NCBI GenBank assembly: GCA_034509735.1
Contig: JACGWO010000012.1
Location: 27,061,188-27,125,187 of the forward strand
Length of the DNA stretch: 64,000 nucleotides
Direction of reading: 5' to 3'
DNA from: Sesamum alatum
Lineage: Eukaryota > Streptophyta > Magnoliopsida > Lamiales > Pedaliaceae
Part shown: one piece after another, positions 21,593 through 35,800 of the stretch
Position numbering within the stretch: the stretch's first letter is position 1
Layout of the letters: each line of letters opens with the position of its first letter
The notes under the pieces: generated by a model
What the model was told of the DNA's origin: nothing
The model's database searches: none
Seen by the model: the letters and a program-made list of their open reading frames with translations, nothing else
Translations under genes and position numbers: made by a program

Positions 21593-22311
21593 ATAGTTTC
21601 CATAAATTCTCTCCTGGCAACAAAATGGTGCTGTGGCTTGAGCGTGTACATGTCTCTAGAGCCTTTATTCGTTTGCATATTACAAGGTCTTGGATGAGAG
21701 GATCCCAATCTTCTGACCTCCTCCTCGCCCAAATCTCTACACTAGACGTATAGAAGAAGGTCGCTCCCAGTGTTACGGTTCTTGGTGGTCGCATTTTTTG
21801 AGATCATTTGGTCGCATCTTAGTTATCTGTATAGTAGGCAGAGGTAACGATGGACCGACTATCACAATCTAAAGTTGTGAAAATGTATCATTCGCCGTTG
21901 CAAGGAAATGGCTATTCTACCCCCTGATTCCTATTGAGTAAATAGTTCCTTTGATTTTGCCCGTGACCTTGTTTTCTGCACAGAAGCTAGTTTATGAATG
22001 CTTTTCTTGATGTAGAGGTGGTTTCAGGTCATTTTCCTCACCAAACACGACATCTTATGTTCTTACAACCCGATGATGATGACCTTGACTCTTTATTACT
22101 TGTTTAGTGTTGTTTGTATGATTCATATATAGGCATAATAACACAACATTCGAAAGGGACATCTTTTTTCCAACTACTGAAATATGTCTCCATCTGTAGC
22201 AGTTAGCACCATTGCTGACAATTGACATCACTAGCCACCTCCAATTTAAATAGTGAGAGTATATTATTCAATTTAACTGCACCATGCCTGCAAATAAGCT
22301 TTAACAGCCAG

Positions 22312-22347
<36 letters not shown>

Positions 22348-22600
22348 TGTAGTTTTAGTTTTTTATTGATCTTTTGCTGCTTATTGTTAAAATTTGAGAA
22401 GCAAAAAAAGTTATCAATTCAAATTATCTATCTCAACTTTTTTTGTAAGTAAAAAGCTCAAAATCACTTTTAAAAAAATTACAAATTACCCCCTTAAAAA
22501 ATGAATTTTGATTTTTTACCTTTATCTGATTTGGAATGTGAATTCTTACAATTGAGCCAATAAGTGCAATTGATGAGCTAAGTCTCATGAATTAGGTCTT
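21593..22600. other. Kinase 3' region and intergenic spacer
   Basis: The first few hundred bases are probably 3' untranslated sequence. A 31-bp poly(A) tract lies at about 22313-22344. No gene is supported. Confidence 0.6.
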
Positions 22601-22608
22601 GGACCAAA

Positions 22609-22647
22609 ATGGCCCAAAACGTCCCTAAATCCCTACTTTTAGGGTTT
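22609..22647 (+). promoter_or_regulatory. Site II plus telo-box, promoter of the ESSS-like gene
   Basis: ATGGCCCAAA (from 22609) is a Site II-type element. TTTAGGGTTT (22638-22647) is an inverted telo-box (AAACCCTAA). The pair is known from promoters of plant ribosomal and nuclear-encoded mitochondrial protein genes, which fits the proposed complex I assignment of the gene that follows. Confidence 0.6.
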
Positions 22648-22722
22648 TAACACTTGTTGCTCTCTTTCTTCATCAAATTCTTCACTGTCTCCCCTTCTAC
22701 AAGCACAGATTCTTCGATCAAG

Positions 22723-22728
22723 GTACTC

Positions 22729-22763
<35 letters not shown>

Positions 22764-23579
22764 GGATGGTCTGAGAAGACATTGATGCTATTGACCCAGT
22801 GGTCGAAAGGTTGAAGATCATAAGCTTTGATACGCAAACGGGCTTCAGAGATGCTTTCTTAACTTGGGTTTTCCCATAAAGTTTCGGGTCTTCAGATTCT
22901 GTGCTTCCGGCTGCTGATTCGTTAAAAGTATCTAAATTCTCATACTTAGTTTCTCATTGTTCATCTCCATTTGAAATGTCTTCAAATCCAGTATAAGATG
23001 TTTGGGTTTCTGATGAACTCGAGCTTTAAAATATGAGTCAATCTTTGCTTGTTGTGCCCTATATGGCTGAATAATTTGAGTTTTTTTAGATTGTCAGATC
23101 GAGTTCACTTTGATGAATGTGTGTCCAATTGATTGAGATTTTACGATTAATGAGCTTCAATTCTCGTTTCTATATTCTGGCACGAGTAAGCTGAAGAGAA
23201 CTGACAAATTGATTTACATGTTGCATTAGAATCTAATTTGATCAACGGTATCTTGGAACCAATACTCTGGTTTGAACATGCATATGTTAGATTTGTGGCA
23301 AGATTTTAAGGTTATTGATAGAAATGAATGGTATGGGTAATCAAAGAACTGATTTTTATTCTGGGAAAGGTGCTGCAGTGATGCCTACGCCCGGAGTATA
23401 TAGTGGATATCGAATTCATATTGGAGATATGTACTCATTGATTCTCCTCCCTGTAATAGAAACCCAATAATTATTTAAAGTAAAGAAAATAGTAAGTGCT
23501 ACTTTAATTTGAATATTTTCTAAGCTTGTAGCTTAGTGGTGTGAAATATGTGAATCATAATGTTTTTTCCATTTATCAG
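22723..23579 (+). other. Leader intron of the ESSS-like gene
   Basis: Donor AAG/GTACTC at 22722/22723 and acceptor TTATCAG/AG at 23579 bracket 857 bp without coding sequence. Acceptance at 23579 leaves an 18-nt leader before the ATG. A (CT)n tract (22732-22760) lies just inside the donor. The intron is inferred from splice motifs and the distance between promoter motifs and the ATG. Confidence 0.55.
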
Positions 23580-23597
23580 AGGGGGTCGGGATAAAGA

Positions 23598-23954
23598 ATG
23601 GCAAGCCAGCCAGGAGCAGGAGATAGTCAGCAAGCTGCTGAAGGCCATCAAGAAGGAAGCACTGTGGCTGCCGGGTGGACAGGGAAAATAGAAGAGCAGT
23701 ATCGCAAAATCAAAGAACATGCAGAAACTTACCCGTATGTGTGGGGTTCGTATATCCTTGTATATGGAGGATTTGGCCTGTGGTTGACCTACAGGTGGAG
23801 AAAGCTGCGTAGAACTGAAGATAGAGTTCGAGTTCTTCAAGAAAGACTCCGCAAAATTGTTGAAGCTGAACAATCGACTAACTCTGCTGCAGCTACAGAG
23901 CAGTCTGCAAATGCCGGTTCATTGACAGAAAAGCCTCCATCTGTTACAAAATAA
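23598..23954 (+). CDS. Small membrane protein, probable complex I ESSS (NDUFB11-like) subunit
   Basis: One coding exon, 118 aa. The hydrophilic N-terminus (~1-25) is followed by EEQYRKIKEHAETYPYVWGS (31-50), one membrane span (about 51-66, ending in WLTYRW), a basic coiled-coil helix (RRTEDRVRVLQERLRKIVE, ~70-90) and a low-complexity tail. This layout, with one span, short length and conserved TYPYVWGSY, fits the plant proteins annotated as ESSS subunit of NADH:ubiquinone oxidoreductase in the mitochondrial inner membrane. I recognise it by character, not by alignment, so the name is tentative. There is no cleavable presequence, which is normal for such accessory subunits. Housekeeping promoter motifs upstream agree. 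Confidence 0.7.
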   Translation: MASQPGAGDSQQAAEGHQEGSTVAAGWTGKIEEQYRKIKEHAETYPYVWGSYILVYGGFGLWLTYRWRKLRRTEDRVRVLQERLRKIVEAEQSTNSAAATEQSANAGSLTEKPPSVTK

Positions 23955-24964
23955 TTTGGTCGTGCTACTGTTAAAGATCGATATATCTCTAACCATGTTT
24001 TCTTTGCAGAGGTAAATGCTCGATTCTTTGTATCTTGGAGAAGCTAAAGTTTAGTGAAAATGCATTTTTTTTTGTCTCACAAATTATTGATCATACATGT
24101 CGAAGTTGAAATTCTCTTGGCCCTTCTGTTTTCTCCCGGAAGGGGGTCGCAGGGGCGGCCTTCCGGTGTAGACAAACAATACACTCAGCCGGTCGAAGTC
24201 TTAGCTTGCAACGTAGTAGGTGGGACAGAACTTTGCCTATGTTGTTCGAATTGAAGTGATAAAATTTGGTTTACAGCAAAAGGATGATGTTCCTAAAAGA
24301 GGAAGATTGTAGGTTATATCATATTTGATTATCTCTGAATAAATGTTATATGGAATAGCTATGCTGAATTTGTTTGTGTTAATTCCTTCACCTGTAGCTA
24401 CCAAAAAGTAGTGGCATAGAGATAATGTAAAACATTGATATTCATACACTCTTTTCTTTACATTCCAAGAACTTCTAGTCTTTTCTGAGGTCCAAAAATA
24501 AGACTTATGAACTGACTTCTAAATTCGCTAGTCAATTAAATGATATTTTGTCCTTATTCACTAGCATCGGGAACTTGGCAAAATATACAAAATCAAAACT
24601 TTTATACATGTCAAATGGGAATTTTTTTGTGAGACGAAAAATCTTGCACAGTCGTGTCACCATTCTTGGTTTGGATTGACTAAAGGTGGACCGGACTATG
24701 AATAACAATGCCATCCAATGCAATACAAATATTAAGTTGCTAATATTTGGCATACTGTCCTAATGAACCATCAGAAGTCTATAGAGAGAGAGAGAGAGAG
24801 AGCATGGCACAAGACTAAATGTTAGATCCTCATAAAATAACACAAAACCTCGTGTCGAAGTGCTGTGCCATGTAAATCATACTTAAATGATTAAGATTCA
24901 TGGCAATGATATTTACACCTAAACAGCATATAAGCACTTGATGGTTCAGATTTCCAAAAGAAAT
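23955..24964. other. Convergent intergenic region
   Basis: 3' flanks of the plus-strand ESSS-like gene and the minus-strand CHR24-like gene. A (GA)n tract lies at 24784-24802. No additional gene is supported. Confidence 0.6.
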
Positions 24965-26848
24965 CTATAACTCAATCACATCTTTCTTTTCTCTTTTTGC
25001 CATTCGCAACTGATCAAGCTGAAGGTTGAATGCAGCTATTTGCCTGTGTATTTTCTCCCCTTTGTCAGGCAATCTAGAGATTGCAGCCTGGTCATCAAGA
25101 TATTTAGAAAGGTGATCAATCATTCAAGAACTAGATAATTTGAGGAAATTATAATTTGCACAAGCTTAAGAGTTTTTAATCAAACAAACCATTCATCATC
25201 AAATCCGATGAATACATATTAGGTGGTGTTGCCATGTATAAGCTAATTTTCTTAATTTCAAACGGCTCAAACTTCTACCGACTTAATAGAAGCAAAATTT
25301 GTATCAAACATAAGGATGCCAGGTTAAATAAAAAATGTGCCAAGGAACTGCCTATCAATCTAAGAAGCAAACATACAATGGAAAGTAGAGATCCAATCCC
25401 CAAAAGAGTAGATTAGCCACTTCCATGTACTCCTGACTCTAGTCTACTGACGATGACTGAAAGAGCTATAGATTTCTTTGACAAGGCAAAGTAGTAGTAT
25501 AAAGGAAATTCAACAATCTCGAAATGCTTACCTTGTCAGCAAAGATCTGAGATAGTCGATTAATTCTTGCTCTGATTTCATCTTCTGTTGGTTCCCTAAC
25601 ATCAGGATTTGAATCCTTCTGGAATTTCTTTATATCCTTGGGATTAAAAGCGTAATGCGCTCTGCAGGAATGAATGACATTTTTATTGAATGAAAATCAC
25701 TTATGAATTATGATCAAGAGTGACAATGAATTTTTTCCCAACAGCATTACCCATCAACATTATGTTCGATTGATGATCGTGTCGGTTGATTTCCCATGAA
25801 TCTACTCCCTCTTAACCTGTAGGCAAAACAAGGGATGAGAATGTTCTTCCAAAGATATCGATAATACATGTATCTCAAGTATTCCCATGCTTTAAGAAAG
25901 ACAGACACCATAGCAACAGGCATACACTGAAAAATCGTTTCAAGATAAGAAATCCAGTGGAGGTACAGTGGTCACCTATCAGAAACTCATGCAGTATACT
26001 TTACATGAAGAAACCATGATCAAACATTAAGACTATTGTACCCAACAATTTGAATTTAGTTCAAGGAATCACCTTCCTGGTTCTGGTTCCTCCTCTAATT
26101 CAACTGCTTGTAAAGGCGCTGCCTTGGAGAACAGCAAAGTATGCTGGCTAATTCCGGCTATATTGAGAGTTTCAAGGAACTCTACATGGGCTCTAAGAGA
26201 CTCCTCCCTAGATAAAACAATGACTATTAGAATCTGGGAGCAGAGAATTAAAAAAGGGATGCTTTGTGCAACTTAACTGCACCAGAGCACATGACTTAAG
26301 TCTTGAGGTATAACACAACTAAATTCACACACACTTGTTTAATGGACAAAACAGGATGCATAAAAAACAACCCATTACATTGTATGCTGATGATCGTGTT
26401 CTTCAAGCAGCTGTTGTTGGGTGGGAGAAATATCAAATCCTTGTTTTGGCAAACTGAAAAGATCCCGCAAATCCTGAAAATTTAAACACGGCAATGACCT
26501 CATGAAATTGATAGTACATGCCAACAAAAACATAAGTCTTCCCGTCCAAATAGGAATGTGTTAATAAATTGGCATAGTTATATATAAAGAGATCAAAATG
26601 ATACATCAGCTAGGAGCTAGCAATACAACTAGCAAATATTACTCAACAGAGAAAATTCAGGAAAGTAAGATATTGTAGTCATGAGATCTACTTTTTGTTT
26701 CTCTTTAGCAGTAACAGTGTATGATGGAGCAAGTTGCAACATATATGGGGCTTGGTGTTTTAATTGAGGGGCAACAGTTTTTAGAAGTAACAGTAAGGAG
26801 TCACTAAATTGCTTCGCACTTCCTAGATACTAGTGTCTGTGACACACT

Positions 26849-26888
<40 letters not shown>

Positions 26889-29800
26889 GGAAGGTTACAA
26901 GAAATTATTGAGAGAAGACTAAGATATGTGGAAGATAAGAAGAGAGAGAAAATTGGAAGTTAAGAAGAGAAAAAGAGTAACAAAATATGATGAGTAATAT
27001 AAAAGAAAAGGCAAAATGAATTACCGAATTTTTAGTACACCAAGAGACCCTTCTTCAATAATAATAGAGTATAGATAAGAAGGGGTGTCATACCAATACC
27101 AGAAAGAAAGATGTAGGAAAATACTTCTCTCCAGAAAGGGGACACCCAGAACAAATTACGTGCATTCTGTTTCAGAAGAAGGTAAACATTCAATTAAGCA
27201 ATTACCTGTTGGCTGAAATAACGTATCTGTTCTTTATGTTCAGTTGCACTTCTGAATAATCCTCCTTTGAATACCTGAATCACAGTTCCAAAGCGTATTA
27301 TAGAACTAAAAATAAGGGCTTCAAGTCAAAAATGAAATTGGGACAGATAATGAAGTAAGACTATTCTGATATATAGCATCTTATTAGATCCAGATAGAGT
27401 CAGGCAAGAGCTTCCTTCGGCATATTTATATGACACATAGGCATAAAACAAAAGGGCTGGGAGATGGTTTAATGGCATGAGCCATACTTTACGAGTACAT
27501 CTAGCTTTGGCACGATTAATATAGTAAGTCCTATAGCCATCCTCTGCTTGAATTTTTGGGTACAAATTGAACAAAAACTAAATGCAGCACAAAAGGTGCC
27601 AAGATGAAAATGGCCAACTATGAATATAACTACAAAAAACAAATAATGGATACATCACACTATGAACACTAAGACATTAGGTACAGGAAGTAATGTAACG
27701 TGCGAACAACGAAATCTGCCAACCTGCTTTCTATAAATTTTCTCTTCCACAGTGCCACACGTCATTAATCTGTACACAATAACATCCTTCTTCTGACCAA
27801 TGCGGTATGCACGATCTACACTCTGATTGTCAGTGCTAGAAAAGTTTTAAATAAAGTTAATGATTCTCTCAAAATAATTTCATCAAATTTCTTGGAGAAG
27901 AAGGGAACAAGAAATTTTATCAATCGACATCAGATGTTTTAGGAATTGTCAACAGAAAAACCATGTAATTCTAGAGATCCAAGTAAAGAGAATGATTTCC
28001 CCAAATAATCAATCATAAAGAAGACTGCTTTTCATGTCTTCTTAAAATATAATATGCATTACTGATCATCCTTAGATAAATCAGAAACCAGAACAGGATT
28101 ATAAAAACCGAACCTCGGATTCCATGCTGGATCAACTACAATAACACGATCTGCATTAGTGAGGGTAATGCCCAATCCACCAACTTGGGTGGTCAGGAGA
28201 AAAATTGGGGCTCCGCGCCCTTCTTGGAAATCCTACAGAAATGACGAATAGGAAATGATATCTTTATATGAAATTTCTCCCTTTGTATTTACTAAACAGA
28301 AGCATACCTTGACGATTTTAGCTCTGTCACTGGCTTTAGTAGTACCGTCTATCCTTATGTACTTGTAGTGATTGGATATCAAAGACTCCTGAGTAGCATG
28401 ATAATGGTTAGAGAATGGCTGAGTAGCAAAAAGAAAATCCTGATGATTTCTAGTTAAATGAATATCCTGTGTAAGAGGAGAGCCTTAATCAAATTTCTCT
28501 TGAAACAGTAACTCAAGCATTTCTCTGCTAGTAGGAGCTGACCTCAAAGGCCTCTAGGACATCTTTTTAGCAGAATATTTGAAACCTTGTTATAGAGTAA
28601 CTTGTGATTTTGACAAGAATGTCCAAATCTAAACTATGTTTTACATTTACTGATTGAAAAGGTGTCTGGTTTCCACAGAATCAGACAAAGTTGATGAATG
28701 CCATGGAGTCAAATATGGGATCTTGGAAAACCAGATGACCTTCTGATGAATCAGCATTAAGAAAGCCTATAAGGATGCTGAATGGAAGTGTCAGAATTAT
28801 CCAATATTAATGTTTCAGACCACTCTATCACTCACAGAACTTTGTAATATAATTTGGTAACACCAAGGTCAAGCACCTATAACCACATTTCACTGCATCA
28901 TATTGCATGATATTCTGGACTAAGTCTAAAGAACGTGATTTGTCCCAATATGTGATATAAGGTGACATGTGGAGCCCTCTGTTTCTGACTTTGGAAGTGC
29001 AAGGACATGGTTGGGATTTTCTCCAAAAACATATGAAAAGATCTAAAAAAGAAGTGAATATAAAGTATATAATGCAGGAAATCTTGATCCATGCAGAAAG
29101 TCATGTATCATTGGTGCTCTTTGTGTTTTTTTAGAGGTATGTGGTCCTTAGAATCAACATACTAAAAATGAACACTGCTCCATCTATCCAAAATTTATTG
29201 CTACCACCCGTCTTGTGATGTCCCAAAATCAAGTTCCATTTCCTCAAATGAAATTTTCTCCCACAAAATACCATCTCACTTTAGGTAATGAAATCACAAA
29301 CTCCCAAGTTTTTAGAGCAGTAGTATTTTGACTTTTTCAACATCCAGAACTCCATGCTGAGGGAATATCAAGTCTTGGGTCTTCATCTAAAAAGTTATTC
29401 CAGTAGCAACCAGAGCCAAAAAGGACTTTTTTTCCAAAGGACACACCTAATTTGCAGGTTCTAACAGGCCATACAATGCCTAATTAAGCTTTAGTGTCGA
29501 CCAATAAGAAGACTTCACCACTGGCAAGAAATAGAATGTGTACAGATGCACATGGTCCATTGAAACAAATCAGGACAAATCTCAAACAACTAAGTTTCGA
29601 CTAACCTGAATTAGATTTAGCATCTTCCGAGTTTGCGAAAATATAAGCACATTATGTCCCTTTGGAACTAAATCACCCTGTAGCCAAGCATTAAATGTAA
29701 GGCGTGAATTATCATGCAAAAATACATTAGGCATAATAGTTCATTGAAGGTCTTACCAGTAAAGATAATATAAATGATATTTTGCAAGAGATATCATGAT

Positions 29801-32800
29801 TCTCGACAATGTCAAATTTCTCAGCAACATCTGCTATGTGCATTGCCAATCTTTCAGCAACACGATGATCTTCTTGGTCTACAATTGAATCCATCCCTTC
29901 TAGGACATCTTCAGCAGCTCGTTTCGTCAATAGAAGCGGATGATCACATATTTTTTTCAGGATCTGCTTCCAAGGGAAAAATAATCAACTTTTTGAAAAC
30001 ATGATAGCATACAAAGTATATAGAATGCAGAGGAGACACATTCTTAGCATTGTCTGTCAAGTTGGACTGAATGCTTATCAACCTTAGCCTGCATTGTTTC
30101 ACTAGATCGATAGCTTTAAGCCATTATTGAAAAGAAAGCAAGTCAGTTATAAAGATTCCATCATTAAAATATAGCTTTCTGTTTATATCTGCATGCCATG
30201 AAAATATTCAGTAGTCTTGTCTTTCTTGAGGATATGGTTGTCTAAATATTCAGTAACAAGAATTGGGATATACTACTCATTTTGTAAGTCAAGGCGGCTT
30301 CATGATTACAGGGATGGAGGGAATGGATAGAGTTAGTTCATCATTGTCTCTTATCTGCAATAATACTGAACATGTAGAAGCAGCTGCAAATCCACAAGGA
30401 ACAAAGCGGTAACACAAGTCAGTAAAGAACATCATAGTATTCATGGAACATGATTTTGACCTTTTGCCAAAGCATATAAAGAACGAACAAATCAAATAAC
30501 AGCCCCATGATAGCAGTTTCGACAGAACAAAGCCACAAAGCAGTACTTTAAATTAGATATGCGTTATTTGAATTCAACACAAAGCTCAAGGATCAGTAGC
30601 TAATTCTAAACCCATCCGAACATATATTATTCAAATCTATCATGTGCCAGGGTCAAGGAACTGAGCTATTTCGTACAGTTCCATGTGCTCAGACTAGGTT
30701 TATGTACTACTGGGACCAACGCATTTTAGGTCCTTGTCCTGTTATTCACTAAGGTTCAGGAGCATCTTAGATAGGTATTGACCATGGTATACCAGACAAA
30801 CAGTGCCAGCAGAAAGGAAGGTCTTGGTAATTACTGCAGATTCTATATAATGGAGTTCAATCTTATATAGTTCATGCAATTTTGATGCTTTTCAGTGTGA
30901 ACAAGTCTATCAGTGGTACAAAGTCAATGTTCTAGAAATCAACAAATAGTTGGTTCTGGTTGGTTATGACAAGCTACATCACAGAACAGGAGAACATATG
31001 CTTAATTAAGTAACTCATGGCATTAATTTGTTTTAGGCCAAAGAAACTTCAGAGAGCAGTAGAGATGGAAGAGAATAAGTTTAATCGAAAATCACCAAGA
31101 AAACCACTTTATGCATATTACCGTAAGTGCAGCAAGAGGGGAACCATCACAAGCTGAGAGGACAATCTCACTCTTTAAGAAAGCTTCATAAAGTTGACGC
31201 TGGATACATGAACATAAGTAATATACTTTCTTTAATGTACTTTTCAAAATAAAACAGGGCAACTTTATTGCGAAATAGTATGAAATAGAAAGCATTGAAC
31301 ATATACCTGACATCGAGTTAACCGCAGCCATACAATAATCTCATTCTTCTTGGAAAGTGTGGTATCATCATGAAATACTTCACTCTTCATTCGTCTCAAA
31401 AAATATGGTTGAATGCATTCTCTGAGCTCCTATAAACATAACAAGATGATATCAGATGGGAGAACCAGATGGTTTTTGACACCAGTTCAAGTATCATAAA
31501 AAGAGAAAAGACGACGCAGATGTTTTGAAAAGACAGTATTTGGACGACCAAATCTACACAATGTTTTGAATTTTTGGATGTTTAAGAATTTTGTAAAATG
31601 CAGATGTAATATGTACATTCACCTATTCGATGGACTAATAATATATTTTGACCTAATTCAAACTATTTGCAATCCAGTTCCGCATTTAATTTAAACTCTG
31701 CAGTGTTTCAAATAAAACAAATGGCACAAGATCTTAACCTTCAGGCTCAACATGCATCTCAAAAATAAAAGATTGCCAAGAGAAAGTGAGCAAAAGCAAG
31801 AATGTCATACAGTCTGGGTTAAAGCATACAAATAAATACCAATTCAGAATTGTGGAGAGGCCAATGAAGCTCATGTACTAATATGACATATAGGTGATGG
31901 GATGGCCATTAGGCTTATATGCATAGTTATTGTTTATGCTACGACAGAAGCCAAAATACAGCCCTCGTTTTGCATAATATTGAAAGGAAGATGATGTATG
32001 AGTGTCCAACAATATTAAAGGATGACAATAACCTTCTCCCTAAAACTGAGGCATCAAGAGCAGCAAAAGAGAAGGTTTGAAATGAAAGAAAAAAGTGTAG
32101 CTTCTTTAATTCATGGGATGTCCAAACTCAAATAAACTACTTATGTCTGTCCACCAATATGAAGAAAAAAAATCTAAAATGTGAAGTATCACCTTTGCAA
32201 CTGCTGAACCAGTACGTTTTTCCCGATCAGAGGCATTTTTCTCCATTCCTCTATTGATGAAGTGCTCGTATTTTTCCTTAAACCTGAAGAAATGAGCAAG
32301 AAGAGAAAAGAATTAACTTATGCCAAAATACCTCAAAAAAATAATGGATTTGGAGCTAGTACATGGATTATTACTCTTTCTTGTCGCCTAACAGATCTGG
32401 GCAGCAGAAATTAAATAAAGCCCACAGTTCCTATAATGAGAGAGAAAGAGAGAGCCTCTGTCATAAAATATTTCTTTTCAATCATTCAATGCTTCGCATA
32501 TGCAAAAGAAATACATAATGAAAGTCAACTGCATAACAGAAGACCACAGGTGACAAACTAACACTACCTTCAGATTGTTTTGGAGTGGTGTGCCACTGAT
32601 GATGATACGATGACGACAAGGTATCTGAAGCAAACTTTTTGCCCTCTGTGTACTTGGGTTTTTTATAAGATGGCCCTAAAAATTTGGAAAAGTGAGCATC
32701 TTAAATTGAATGAAAACGAGCAAGTCTGTCTTCCAGAGCAGGATACATGTTGGATAAAACAAGTAAAGCAAAAATATCTTTGCATGTCATAGATATAAAT

Positions 32801-35800
32801 AAGAAAAATGAAATTACTTCATCAAGTATCATATAATCCCATGTTGTTTCATCTTCTTCTCCATCATCATTGTAGTGATAATCTCCACTTAAGGATTTCG
32901 CATTGTTCCGCACAATATCGTATGTTGTTAGAAGAACACCTTTGTCCTATGGTGAAGACACCAGAGAAATAGTCAAAGTCCAAAACAGTTAAAGAACTAT
33001 TGCCATAAAACATAAGGCAATAAAGATTTGTTTCACTAATTTTCATCAAGGTCCAAAGTACCAACAACTCTTGCTCAGAATGCAGACTACATGCCACAAT
33101 ATCTTAAGTTTGAGCACAATATGAATTGTGCATTGATTGTGTAATGGACGACGATGAAGTAAAATTTGCAGCAGAGTCAAGGAGCTGTATAGAAGTTTTT
33201 AGTTAGCTCTAAAAACCCATACCTATGGGTCTTCTGGATTTCTGCTACCCAAGAAATGGTACAAGCTTTTTTTGGTCAAAAACTATTTACTTGTTTAAAA
33301 CAAGTGAAGATGCTAATTACGTGACAGTACCTAAGCCTGAAATTTGATAACTTATAAGCTTTGTAGAGTGACCTAACCATGCAGGTTGTTTCTATTTGTG
33401 TTGTATACAAAGGATCATGATTTTAAGAAGAAAACCTGAAGTACATATTGGAGCTCATAGTGTCGAAGTTTTGTACAAGTTGCAAAATACCTGCAAATGG
33501 AGGAAAAGGTTCAAACTTGGATAGCATGAAAGGATAAGTTCACACTTTACAGCAATTAAGAAAAGTAAAGGGAATGTCATACTCTCTTGTCTTCTCAGAG
33601 AGCCCAACTGTTGATAGCTCATTAATCCAATGGGTTAATAGTGTTTTAGGTGCAACAACCAAGACCCTTCTAACCAAATTTGAGTGGAACAGTCCAGCTA
33701 TAAAGCTACAAATCTGGAAGGAGATGAATTAAGGTGGTCAATCATTTCATACTCAAGATCATATGGAAAATTAGGAAATAATCATTAAAAAAAGCATTTT
33801 CTTTTACCTGCATTGTCTTGCCGAGGCCCATATCATCACCCAAAATACCACCTTCACCCTTACAATGAAGAGACCAGAGCCACTTCAATCCTTCCCTCTG
33901 ATGAGGATACAGCATTTTTGCTATTTTACCAGGTAACTTGTACGTCAACTTTGGACCACTCAAAGTGAAGTCATCTACATGATCTTCCAATACAGTGACC
34001 TCCTCAGATTCATCATCAGATACGTCAATAAACTTCTCTTGCCTCCTATCAACTTGTTTAACTATGTCTCTTTTACTGAAAGCCACATAATCACTAGTAC
34101 CACAGCCTTCTCCTTCTCTGCTGTCATTGTAAGCTTGAGATTGTGTTGTAGATGTTGACTTTACATGCGCCCTCATAAGTTCATTATTGCTGAGCCCTCC
34201 ACACTTATACAAGGTTCTGTTGGCATTACCAACACAAATATCATCCTTAACCTTGGAAACAGCAGTTTTTCCCTTCGGGTGTTCAGTGGTCACAATGCTT
34301 CCAACTTTTGACTCAATTGTGTTATCCATGGAATCAGTTGAAAGCAGATAAGAAGAAGCAGCATTGTGATATTCTGAGACCCCCTCTTTTACGGTCAAGT
34401 CATGTAATTTACTTCTCACTGACTCCTGGAAATCCTCTACGGGATCTACCTTCTTGGGGACCCTTTTCTTCTCAATGGAAAGAATCTCAAGCCTTGCGCT
34501 CAACTCATTCAGTATATCCCTGATTTCATTCCCAGCACTCTCACATGTTTTATTCACCTGAGGAGGTGAATCAAAATCTGAAATGCCATCAAATTTTGGT
34601 TCTTCATCTCTTATAGAATTCCTCCCTGCAGCAGCCTCACTACCGTTATTCTTTGAAATTCTACAAAGGCGACGCCTGCCTTCAATTTTCACCTTCATTT
34701 GCCTTTCTTCTCCTGTAAATTTTTATAGGTACACAAATTCCAAAAATGAAACACATCGATGAATGTACAAGCTTAAGATAGTAGACCATAATGGATGAAC
34801 ACTCTAAAAAGTAATTCTTTGCTGTACAAAATACATGTCAAACACGGTCATAGGATCGCCACAGCTCCAACAAGTATGAAGCACGTTATTTAGCAATTAG
34901 CATTTACAAAAGTTAAACATTTACCACGGAGGAAGGGAACAGCACCAGATCCGGCTGATGGCATGTCCTACAAGTTCTAAACATGCCAATTTATATTTTT
35001 TCATATGTTATAAGTTTATAAAAGCAATGTTACCTCATCTAACTTTATTTTCTTCACTTTTTCTGGCTTCTCTTTTCCCTTTAAAGGTTATACTCTTTTT
35101 AATAATATCATATCTACAAATGACATTTGAATATGTCCAACACCATATGAATGTCTTTCTCATCGTGTTTGTAATTATATTTCGAATATCATTCACCATT
35201 GACATACTTACATATATGTATTTAGATGTGTAATTTATATTCTCGTACATGGAATTCATAAGAGTTGCGTCTGTACCATATCCTAGATTTTCAAAAATTA
35301 CGTATCACAGCGTCCGTGTCATGCCATGCCTATGCATCATATAGAACCGATATAGTGGATGCAAGAAGTGTTAGTGATACCTTGGAAAATGGAAGCATGA
35401 TCAGCACCACCAAATAATAACGATTTCTTCTTGGAAGCATTATCTTCTTTATCAGATACTTTACTGCTCTCTAGTCCAATATGCTCGAGTTTCATACCAA
35501 CTATAGGATTGATTGACATATTAAATTGCATTAAAAGGAAGGAAAAAGATACTTTAAGCACAAAGAGAGAAGTTTGGCGTGGAAATTGACTTCTCAATCA
35601 TATTAGAAAACTGCAAATTCTATACCAGAAAGATTGGTATTATATTCAGATGAGCCCGAAATAGTTGGATTTGCCTCACGAGAACTGCCACCTTCTTCAA
35701 TAGTCTTGCTACTTTCATGCGGTTCAGAGGCTTTCAGTACAATTGTCAGAAGACCCAAAAAAGTTATTATTTATCTTAAAGAATATGCACCAGATATCAG

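Noticed and set aside
34925..34967. 43-nt segment as a constitutive CHR24 exon ([15 protein letters not shown])
   Set aside because: It reads into exon 6 but is out of phase with exon 5; without it the full 3423-nt frame closes exactly. Kept only as a poison-exon candidate.
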